Source of the DNA: Nonomuraea guangzhouensis
Lineage (GTDB): Bacteria; Actinomycetota; Actinomycetes; Streptosporangiales; Streptosporangiaceae
DNA length: 64,000 nucleotides
Direction: 5' to 3'
Assembly: GCF_019396345.1 (NCBI RefSeq)
Contig: NZ_JAHKRM010000045.1
Span: 1-64,000 of the forward strand
This document shows positions 58,204-64,000 of this stretch, in pieces. The notes beneath the pieces were generated by a model. That model did not search any database, was not told the origin of the DNA, and saw only the letters and a list, made by a program, of their open reading frames with translations. Made by a program: the position numbers and the translations under genes. Every line of letters begins with the position of its first letter. Position 1 is the stretch's first letter.

Positions 58204-59763
58204 ATGAACCTTCAGCCTGAGACGCCGCGCAGGCGCAGGCGCAGATGGTGGCCGTGGATCACCGCCGCCACGCTGGTGCTCACTCTCACGGCGGCCGGCA
58301 CGCTCTGGCTGCTGCGGACGAAGGGCACACCCGAGGAGACGGCCGACTCGTACCTGTCCGCCTGGTCCGTCCAGGCCTATGCGCGGATGCGGGAGCTCGT
58401 CGCCGACCCGCCCGCCGACTTCGAACGCCGGCACCAGCGCTTCCGCGCCGACCTCCAGCTCACCGGGGCGACCTTCGAGCGCGAGGTGACCTCCCCGGGC
58501 GGCACGATCACCTTCCACGCCGGCCTCACCGGCCCGAAGAACTGGAAGTACGACGGCAAGCTCAAGCTCGTGAAGCGCGGCGGCGCGTGGAAGGTCGACT
58601 GGACCCCCGCCACCATCAACCCCTCGCTCAAGCAGGGCAGATCCCTGCGGCTGGTCACGGAGAAGGCCGCGACGCCGCCGGTCCTGGCGGCCGACGGCAG
58701 CCGCGTCGACACCCCGGACGCGCCCGGCTCGGTGCTGCAGCTCGTGGAAGGGCTCAAGCAGACCTATCCCGAGCGGCTCGCCGACGGACGGTCCCGGCGG
58801 ATCGACCTGTTCCAGGGCGAGGAGTTCCTCCAGACCGTGGTCAAGCCGGACGAGAAGGAGCCGCTACGCACCACGATCGACCTCAAGGTGCACCGGGCGG
58901 GCGCCGCCGCGCTCGACGACGTGCGGAAACCGGCCTCGCTGGTCGCCATCCGGCCGTCGACCGGCGAGATCCTTTCGGTGGTCAACAAGCCGGGCGGGTT
59001 CAACCGGGCGCTGCTCGGCAAGTACCCGCCCGGCTCGACGTTCAAGGTCGTGACCGCCTCCGCGCTGGTCGCGGACGGGGCGAAGCCGGACGAGCAGGTC
59101 GAATGCCCACCCGAGCAGAACATCGGCGGCTTCCCCTTCCACAACGCCGGCTTCCACGACTACGGCCGGCTCTCCTTCCGCGACGCCTTCGCCCACTCGT
59201 GCAACACCACGTTCGGTGCGATGGGGGTGGCGAAGCTCCGGGACGGCCGGCTCGCCGAGGTGGCCGCCGGCTTCGGCTTCGGCTCCGCGATCACGCCGGG
59301 TGTGCCGGCGGTGAAGGCCGAGTTCCCCGCGCCCAAGGACGACACCGATCTCGCCTCCGCCTCGATCGGGCAGGGCAGGGTGCTGGCCAGCCCGCTCAAC
59401 ATGGCCTCGGTCGCCGCCGCCATCGCCGACGGCGCCTGGCGGCCGCCCCGCCTGGTCGCCCAGGAGCTGATGCCCGACCGCACGCTCAAGCCGCGCCCGC
59501 TGGAGGACGGCGTGGTGCGGGCCCTGCGCGAGCTCATGCCCGCCGTGGTCACCGACGGCACCGCGCAGGCGGTGAAGTTCCCCTCCGGTACGGCGGGCAA
59601 GACCGGAACGGCGGAGTACGGCTCCGGCAAGGAGCCGCCCGCGCACTCCTGGTTCATCGGCTACCGGGGGGACCTGGCGTTCGCGGTGATCGTGGAGGGC
59701 GGCGGCGCCGGCTCCGCGGTGGCGGCCCCGATCGCGGCCCGCTTCCTCAACGCGCTGACCTGA
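58204..59763 (+). CDS. penicillin-binding protein with MecA-like N-terminal domain
   Basis: This 519-residue membrane-anchored D,D-transpeptidase has a basic N-terminus and one membrane segment (about 18-37). An NTF2-like MecA_N domain (about 42-150), a dimerisation part and a transpeptidase domain with intact motifs follow: S278-T-F-K281, S332-C-N334 and K466-T-G468. It cross-links peptidoglycan outside the membrane and is of the class of PBP2a-like low-affinity enzymes by architecture. It is the active paralogue of the motif-less protein at 29112. ATG 58204 is chosen because the basic/membrane anchor begins there. Divergent from the LysR/beta-lactamase-like pair. Confidence 0.92.
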   Translation: MNLQPETPRRRRRRWWPWITAATLVLTLTAAGTLWLLRTKGTPEETADSYLSAWSVQAYARMRELVADPPADFERRHQRFRADLQLTGATFEREVTSPGGTITFHAGLTGPKNWKYDGKLKLVKRGGAWKVDWTPATINPSLKQGRSLRLVTEKAATPPVLAADGSRVDTPDAPGSVLQLVEGLKQTYPERLADGRSRRIDLFQGEEFLQTVVKPDEKEPLRTTIDLKVHRAGAAALDDVRKPASLVAIRPSTGEILSVVNKPGGFNRALLGKYPPGSTFKVVTASALVADGAKPDEQVECPPEQNIGGFPFHNAGFHDYGRLSFRDAFAHSCNTTFGAMGVAKLRDGRLAEVAAGFGFGSAITPGVPAVKAEFPAPKDDTDLASASIGQGRVLASPLNMASVAAAIADGAWRPPRLVAQELMPDRTLKPRPLEDGVVRALRELMPAVVTDGTAQAVKFPSGTAGKTGTAEYGSGKEPPAHSWFIGYRGDLAFAVIVEGGGAGSAVAAPIAARFLNALT

Positions 59764-59787
59764 CGACCCGCCTCGGTTCGGCCCGGC

Positions 59788-60552
59788 TCAGGGGCTGACC
59801 GGCTTGCGGCCGGACGGTGCGGTGAGGCCGGCGACCGCGGCCACCACCTCCGAGGCGTTGGACAGGTCGGGCAGCACGAGGTCGGCCCCGGCCTCGCGCA
59901 GCTCGCCGGCCATCGACCGGCCGGAGGCCACCCCGATCATCGCCGCCCCGCCGATCTTGGCGGCCTGTACGTCACGCGTCGAGTCCCCGATGACCACGGT
60001 GTTGGCCATGGTGAACGGCTCCCCGAAGCGCGTCTTGGCCCGCCCCTGGGCGACCTGGAGCAGCGACGCCTTGGGGTAGACCTCCTCGCCGTAGCCACCG
60101 AGCTCGAAGTCGATGTACTTCTCGAGCCCGAACGCCCGGAGCTTGTGCACGGCGTTGCTCTTGATCGTGCCGGTGAGCACCGACTGCACCACGCCGTCGA
60201 GTTTGGCGACGGCCTTGAGCGCCTCCTTGGCACCCGCCATCGCGCGCCCCTCGGTGGCCAGGCGCTTGCGCCGGTCGGCGAACGCCATCGCCAGCGCGGA
60301 CAAGAACCGCGGCAGGGTGTCGTCCTCGGTGACGATGCCGTTGACCGCGAGGGTCTCGAAGACGATCTCGGAGTCGGGCCGACCGCGCGCCGGCGCCAGC
60401 TTGAGCATCGGACGCCCGGTCACGGCGCGGAACGCCTCGGCGTAGGCGTCCCTGGTCACTATCGCGACGTCGACCAGTGTGAGGTCGATGTTCCAGAGCA
60501 CAAGGCGTTTGATGGCGACCTCCTGAAGGGGACCCAGCCAGGGTACGGCCAT
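59788..60552 (-). CDS. HAD superfamily phosphatase-like protein with altered nucleophile
   Basis: This protein of about 254 residues keeps the HAD fold motifs: VLTGTIKSN (motif II), YPKASLL (Lys, motif III) and VVIGDSTRDVQAAK (motif IV). Motif I reads LVLWNIDLTLVD, with Asn where the nucleophilic Asp is expected (DxDxT). Catalysis by the usual aspartyl-phosphate route would then be lost unless Asn is deamidated. The start is uncertain: ATG 60552 is used, but an AGGAGG site sits 5 bases before ATC AAA further in, which would be an unusual start codon. It is followed on the same strand side by another HAD gene. Confidence 0.78.
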   Translation of the reverse strand: MAVPWLGPLQEVAIKRLVLWNIDLTLVDVAIVTRDAYAEAFRAVTGRPMLKLAPARGRPDSEIVFETLAVNGIVTEDDTLPRFLSALAMAFADRRKRLATEGRAMAGAKEALKAVAKLDGVVQSVLTGTIKSNAVHKLRAFGLEKYIDFELGGYGEEVYPKASLLQVAQGRAKTRFGEPFTMANTVVIGDSTRDVQAAKIGGAAMIGVASGRSMAGELREAGADLVLPDLSNASEVVAAVAGLTAPSGRKPVSP

Positions 60553-60582
60553 CCGCCGCACCAGGACGGCCGGCTGAGCGAT

Positions 60583-61209
60583 TCAGGCATAAGTGAGCGC
60601 TTGCGCGAGGGTGTCGACGACCGGCAGCCCGGTGGCCTCCAGCTCGGCGCGCGTGGTCATGCCACCGGTGTAGAGGACGGCCCTGGCGCCCACGTGCTTG
60701 GCGGCGAGCCCGTCGTCGACGCTGTCGCCGATCACCAGGATCTCGCGGGCCTCGATGTCGATGGCCTCGATGTGGGCGGTCAGGTGCGCGGCCTTCTCAC
60801 CGCCCGTCAGGCCCACCAGGCCGTCGACCCTGGTGAAGTGCTGGGTGATGCCGAAGGACTCGATCAGCGGCACCAGGTGGGTGTGCGGGGCCATCGAGCA
60901 GAGCGACTGGGTGCCCGTCCAGCTGGTCAGTGACAGCTCGGCGTCGGCGGCCAGCCGGCAGGCCACGCTGAGGCGGAAGTAGTGCTCGTGGAAGCCCTCG
61001 TCGAGCAGCTCCCACTCGCCCTCGTTGAGCGGGCGGCCGAGCAGCCGCTCGTAGGCGACCCAGATGGGCCGGGTGTAGACCGCGCGGAACTCGTCCGCGG
61101 TCAGCGGGGCCAGCGCGTACGGCCTGAAGACCTCGTTGGTGGCTCCGACCACGGCGTCGATGTCGTGGAACAGCGTGCCGTTCCAGTCCCAGATGATGTG
61201 CTTTGTCAT
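60583..61209 (-). CDS. HAD family hydrolase, phosphoglycolate-phosphatase-like
   Basis: This 208-residue soluble phosphatase has motif I DWNGTLFHD (nucleophile Asp8, with Asn as the second residue as in one HAD branch), motif II near SWTGTQSL, Lys in GGEKAAHLTAH and motif IV ILVIGDSVDDGLAAKHVG. It cleaves a small phosphate ester; the substrate is unknown. GGGAA precedes ATG. Next to two other HAD genes. Confidence 0.85.
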   Translation of the reverse strand: MTKHIIWDWNGTLFHDIDAVVGATNEVFRPYALAPLTADEFRAVYTRPIWVAYERLLGRPLNEGEWELLDEGFHEHYFRLSVACRLAADAELSLTSWTGTQSLCSMAPHTHLVPLIESFGITQHFTRVDGLVGLTGGEKAAHLTAHIEAIDIEAREILVIGDSVDDGLAAKHVGARAVLYTGGMTTRAELEATGLPVVDTLAQALTYA

Positions 61210-61254
61210 TTCCCGATCAGTTTACCGGGCGGGTGTGACATCCCGATGAACGGC

Positions 61255-61282
61255 GAAGCCGCAGCCCGTTGGCCGCGGCTTC
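61255..61282 (-). terminator. hairpin after the DUF2690 gene
   Basis: GAAGCCGC (61255-61262) pairs with GCGGCTTC (61275-61282) around a 12-base loop, 29 bases past the stop of the secreted DUF2690 protein gene on the minus strand. Confidence 0.5.
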
Positions 61283-61311
61283 ACCCGTGACAGCGAGTCG
61301 GACCCGCGTGG

Positions 61312-61770
61312 CTAGCCGCAGGCCTTGGGGGTCGTGCCGGCGCCGTTCTGGCCGCCCCGGCCGGAGCCGAACACGACGCTGGCACTGCCCCAGGCGCACA
61401 TGTCGTTGCCGTACAGCATGTTGCCCCAGTGACGGCCGCCGTTGCCCTGCTTGAAGGAGAACCGGTCGTACCTGTCGTCCGTGTAGACGCTGATGGTGCC
61501 GTGCGCGGACGCGGCCGTCCTGATCTCGATCCAGTTGGTCTTGCACTTGCTCGACCACCAGAGCTGGACCGTGCCGACCCTGCCGTCGACGCGGTTGCTG
61601 AGCGACCCGGTCCGCACCACCTGGGCGGCGTTTCCGCAGCCGGTCGTGTAGGGGTCCTTGTGGTCGTAGAAGTAGTGCTTGGGGGCCGCCGCCTGCGCGC
61701 TGACGGGAGCGACCGTGAGGAGGGCCGCCGCCGCCGCGCCGACCGCGATGGCCGTTACTCGAAGCTTCAC
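61312..61770 (-). CDS. secreted DUF2690 protein
   Basis: This 152-residue exported protein has a signal peptide at about 1-28 (ending QAA). A compact domain follows with the DUF2690 features DPYTTGCGNAAQVV and VQLWWSSKCKTNWIEI; four Cys (about 45, 76, 125, 151) may form two disulfides. It is frequent in actinomycetes, often on its own or as the tail of XRE-type regulators; function unknown. It starts with GTG after a GGAG site and has a hairpin downstream. Confidence 0.85.
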   Translation of the reverse strand: MKLRVTAIAVGAAAAALLTVAPVSAQAAAPKHYFYDHKDPYTTGCGNAAQVVRTGSLSNRVDGRVGTVQLWWSSKCKTNWIEIRTAASAHGTISVYTDDRYDRFSFKQGNGGRHWGNMLYGNDMCAWGSASVVFGSGRGGQNGAGTTPKACG

Positions 61771-61873
61771 CTGGAACCGACTCCTTGAGCTCGGGATGGG
61801 ATTCCGTGGGGACCTTAGCGAGAAGCTTCAAGAGATGGTCAAGGCCGGTGATCTATTTAACGTGTTCCTAACG

Positions 61874-62380
61874 TTACTCTATGAGATCAGGGATCTCCTG
61901 CGTGGCGAACCACATGAGCTCATGCGCCTCGGCGCCGTCCACGGTGAAGCGGGCGTCGTCGTCGCCTCCGTCGGCGGCGGGAAGGGCGGCGATCGCGGCC
62001 TGGATGTCGGGGACCGCGTAGAGGTCGTCGACGTGGACCGCGGCCACCTTGGCCATCGGCACCGGCTCGGCCACCCGCACTCTGGCCCGTTCTTCCAGGT
62101 CGGCGCCGATGGAGAGGGCACTGTCCGGCACCTCGGCGACGACGACCAGGCGGCGGGAGCCCGCCTCGACGCCGTCGGCGTGGTCGGCGGCCAGCATGCG
62201 CAGCGAGGCGCGGGCCGCCTCGGTGAGTGCCACGTATTCGAGCTCCTCGGTGTCTCCCGAGGCGTACCACTCGGTCAGCGCGGGGGTCACCGCGTAACCG
62301 GTCAGCGGGGCCGGGCCTAGCTCTCCCGCCTCGACCGCTCGGGCCAGGGCGGGGAGCGTGCACGGCAGATAGACGCGCAT
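61874..62380 (-). CDS. conserved actinobacterial protein (DUF6912-like)
   Basis: This 168-residue cytoplasmic protein opens with MRVYLPCTLPALARAVEAGELG, then ALTEAARASLRMLAAD, VVVAEVPDSAL and a C-terminal EAHELMWFATQEIPDL. I know the pattern only as a conserved protein of unknown function in actinobacteria. AAGG lies 6 bases before ATG 62380. It shares the minus strand with the HAD gene at 62415, 34 bases upstream, so they are probably cotranscribed. Confidence 0.8.
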   Translation of the reverse strand: MRVYLPCTLPALARAVEAGELGPAPLTGYAVTPALTEWYASGDTEELEYVALTEAARASLRMLAADHADGVEAGSRRLVVVAEVPDSALSIGADLEERARVRVAEPVPMAKVAAVHVDDLYAVPDIQAAIAALPAADGGDDDARFTVDGAEAHELMWFATQEIPDLIE

Positions 62381-62414
62381 CACGAACCTTTCACAACATG
62401 CAAGGGGGGCTCTA

Positions 62415-63059
62415 TCATGCCCGTCGCAACGGAAGTTGGAGCAGAGACTCGAGTTCCGTGATGGTCGAGTCGGCGTCGCGGTGGTGGATGCCCGCCATCC
62501 CGAGCCCCCGCGCGGCCACGATGTTGGCCTCGATGTCGTCGATGAACACGCACGCCTCGCCGGGCAGCCCGACCCGGCCGAGCGCGTGCTCGAAGATGCG
62601 CGGCTCGGGCTTGCGCATGCCGACCTCGCCGGAGATCACGATCGCGTCGAAGATCTCGTCCCAGCCGTCCCGTGGATAGACGTTGGACCAGGAGTTGGAC
62701 AGCAGGCAGGTCTTGATGCCGTTGCGCTTGACGTCGTGCAGCATGTCGTACATCGCGTCGACCCGCTCGAAGCCGGCGAACATCCGCTCCAGCAGCCCCT
62801 CGGCCTCGGGCGAGACCCCGTCGACGGTCCGCAGCCGGGCGGCCAGGTCGCGTTCGAACGCGGCCCCGTCCAGCTCCCCGCGCTCCAGCGCGTGCACGAC
62901 GCTCTCCTGGTCGCCGCCGTAGGCCTGGTCGATCAGCTCGCGCATGACGGCTCGGTAGTGGGCGTCGTCGATGCGATCCGCCGCGATCCACTTGCCGATG
63001 GACACGGAGAGACTGGTCGTGAGCACGCCACCCCAGTCGATCAGCACCCCTGTGATCAA
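62415..63059 (-). CDS. HAD family hydrolase (subfamily IA), TTG start
   Basis: This 214-residue enzyme has motif I VLIDWGGVLTTS (nucleophile Asp8, second position Gly as in the DxGGV epoxide-hydrolase-N/HAD-IA group), motif II LLSNSW, Lys in GMRKPEPRIFEHAL and motif IV CVFIDDIEANIVAA. The start is taken as TTG 63059 because AAGGAGGGG lies 2-6 bases upstream and the fold begins there; the earlier ATG at 63146 has no site. The substrate is unknown. Confidence 0.85.
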   Translation of the reverse strand: MITGVLIDWGGVLTTSLSVSIGKWIAADRIDDAHYRAVMRELIDQAYGGDQESVVHALERGELDGAAFERDLAARLRTVDGVSPEAEGLLERMFAGFERVDAMYDMLHDVKRNGIKTCLLSNSWSNVYPRDGWDEIFDAIVISGEVGMRKPEPRIFEHALGRVGLPGEACVFIDDIEANIVAARGLGMAGIHHRDADSTITELESLLQLPLRRA

Positions 63060-63198
63060 GGCCCCTCCTTGGAATCCCGTTCTAGGGTAATTGAGCGTCG
63101 CACATCCCCAGGAGACCGACACAAATCCCCGATAAAGGACCGGCAAATTGCCCAGCTATGGTGAGGTTCCATTGAGCTGACCCCCGGAAGGGACCGCC

Positions 63199-63990
63199 GT
63201 GCGTACGACGATCCTGATCACCTCGGATGAGTTCAAAGCTCCAGGGACGGAGCTGTTCGACTTCGACCCGATAGTCCCCGGCGGCCCGGAGTGGCTGACC
63301 AAGCCCGTACTGCTCGCCCTGCTCTCCTCGACCCTGATCATCGCCTTATGCTGGGCCGCCTTCGCCAAGCCGAAACTGGTCCCCAGAGGCTGGCAGAACG
63401 CCGGCGAGTACGCCTACATGTTCGTCCGCGAACAGGTCGCCAAGCCCAACCTCGGCAAGGACGCCGACAAGTGGATGGGCCTGCTCCTCACCGTCTTCCT
63501 GACCGTGCTGGTCTGGAATCTGATGGGCGTCATCCCGTTCATCCAGTTCCCCGTCGCCGCGCACATCGCCTTCCCCTTCGTGCTGGCGGTCAGCGTGTAC
63601 GTCCTCAAGGTCTACCTGGGCGTCAAGCACCATGGCGTACGCGGCTACCTGAAAGGCGTCGTGTACCTGGACGGCCTGCCCGGCTGGGCCTACGGGATCT
63701 ACGCCCCGCTGATCCTCGCGGAGACGTTCATCAACTCGCTGTTCACGCACTTCATCCGGCTGTTCGCGAACATGTTCGCCGGCCATCTCCTCCTGGCGTT
63801 CTTCAGCTCGGTGGGCTTCTGGTTCCTGTTCGAGCGGCTGACCGTGCTCGGCGTGGGCATCGGCGTCCTCGGCGTGGTGATGACGATATTGATGACCGCG
63901 TTCGAGATGTTCATCATGTTCCTGCAGGCGTTCCTGTTCGCCCTGCTCGCCTCGATGTTCATCGCCAGCGGGCTGAAGGGCTCGCACTAA
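63199..63990 (+). CDS. atpB: ATP synthase F0 subunit a
   Basis: This 263-residue membrane subunit forms the proton half-channels of F1F0 ATP synthase. Five to six hydrophobic helices run from about 37 to 260. The essential Arg is in HFIRLFANMFAGHLLLAFF near 193, and conserved polar residues lie in the last helix (FEMFIMFLQAFLFALLASMFI). GTG 63199 follows GGAAGGGA. The gene ends 10 bases before the window edge; the rest of the atp operon is expected beyond. No atpI-like gene precedes it, only the divergent HAD gene. Confidence 0.95.
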   Translation: MRTTILITSDEFKAPGTELFDFDPIVPGGPEWLTKPVLLALLSSTLIIALCWAAFAKPKLVPRGWQNAGEYAYMFVREQVAKPNLGKDADKWMGLLLTVFLTVLVWNLMGVIPFIQFPVAAHIAFPFVLAVSVYVLKVYLGVKHHGVRGYLKGVVYLDGLPGWAYGIYAPLILAETFINSLFTHFIRLFANMFAGHLLLAFFSSVGFWFLFERLTVLGVGIGVLGVVMTILMTAFEMFIMFLQAFLFALLASMFIASGLKGSH

Positions 63991-64000
63991 CGCGCGACGC

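Overview
The window is high-GC actinomycete chromosome with strong G/C bias at third codon positions. The marker genes (ssrA, smpB, ftsX, ftsE, prfB, atpB, an NAD-dependent glutamate dehydrogenase of about 1,620 residues) and the many GntR, LysR, AraC and AfsR-like regulators fit a filamentous member of the Streptosporangiaceae (Nonomuraea-like). The genus is an inference. I saw no tRNA, rRNA, CRISPR array or intact transposase.

Layout. 0-1.7 kb: an MFS exporter behind a terminator-containing leader. 1.7-7.1 kb: a GntR regulator, then a minus-strand amine-catabolism set (GNAT, small ABM-like protein, class III aminotransferase, sarcosine/N-methyltryptophan oxidase-like flavoprotein) and a CDF metal exporter with a parS-like palindrome just upstream. 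7.2-17.1 kb: one long plus-strand operon holding a dipeptide-type ABC importer (lipoprotein, two permeases, two ATPases), an L-2-haloacid dehalogenase-like HAD, a glutamylputrescine-oxidase-like flavoprotein, a GntR regulator and an aldehyde dehydrogenase; TTGT-N2-ACAA palindromes lie over its promoter. An ornithine-cyclodeaminase-like gene converges on it. 18.2-23 kb: a 54-residue secreted peptide gene convergent with a 1,039-residue BTAD/NB-ARC/TPR regulator, and a monocistronic Fe/2-oxoglutarate enzyme whose HxD/E iron motif reads HxG, as in radical halogenases. 23-26.7 kb: secreted proteins (S1 protease, ricin-type lectin, a 48-residue secreted peptide, a PknH-sensor-like protein).

26.7-28.4 kb is a degraded accessory patch beside the 3' end of ssrA: a frameshifted acyl-CoA ligase remnant, a vapBC-type toxin-antitoxin pair and a pair of diverged 43-bp direct repeats. 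28.4-34.6 kb is core: tmRNA, a penicillin-binding protein homologue that has lost all three catalytic motifs, smpB, ftsX, ftsE, a small zinc-ribbon membrane protein and prfB. 35.7-38.35 kb: an MmyB-type regulator and a divergent NmrA-like reductase lie between 130-bp inverted repeats (about 95% identical, with a 73-bp perfect arm); a third partial copy follows. 38.4-44.1 kb: NAD-glutamate dehydrogenase and tryptophan 2,3-dioxygenase. 44.2-49.5 kb: an ECF sigma factor with a ZAS anti-sigma, divergent from a DUF4142 / Gln-rich DUF1996 / b-type cytochrome / NuoF-ferredoxin fusion operon that looks like an envelope redox system. 49.6-56.3 kb: a Tat-exported berberine-bridge-type oxidase, GNAT, AraC regulator, quinone oxidoreductase, FMN reductase and acetoacetyl-CoA synthetase. 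56.3-59.8 kb: LysR regulator, class-A-beta-lactamase-like protein and a divergent active penicillin-binding protein. 59.8-64 kb: three HAD phosphatases, two small conserved proteins and atpB.

Most promising for novelty: the halogenase-like enzyme, the peptide/STAND-regulator pair, the inverted-repeat-bounded regulator/reductase segment, the pseudo-transpeptidase next to smpB/ftsEX, and the cytochrome b/NuoF-ferredoxin operon. All family assignments were made by reading motifs; no database search was run.
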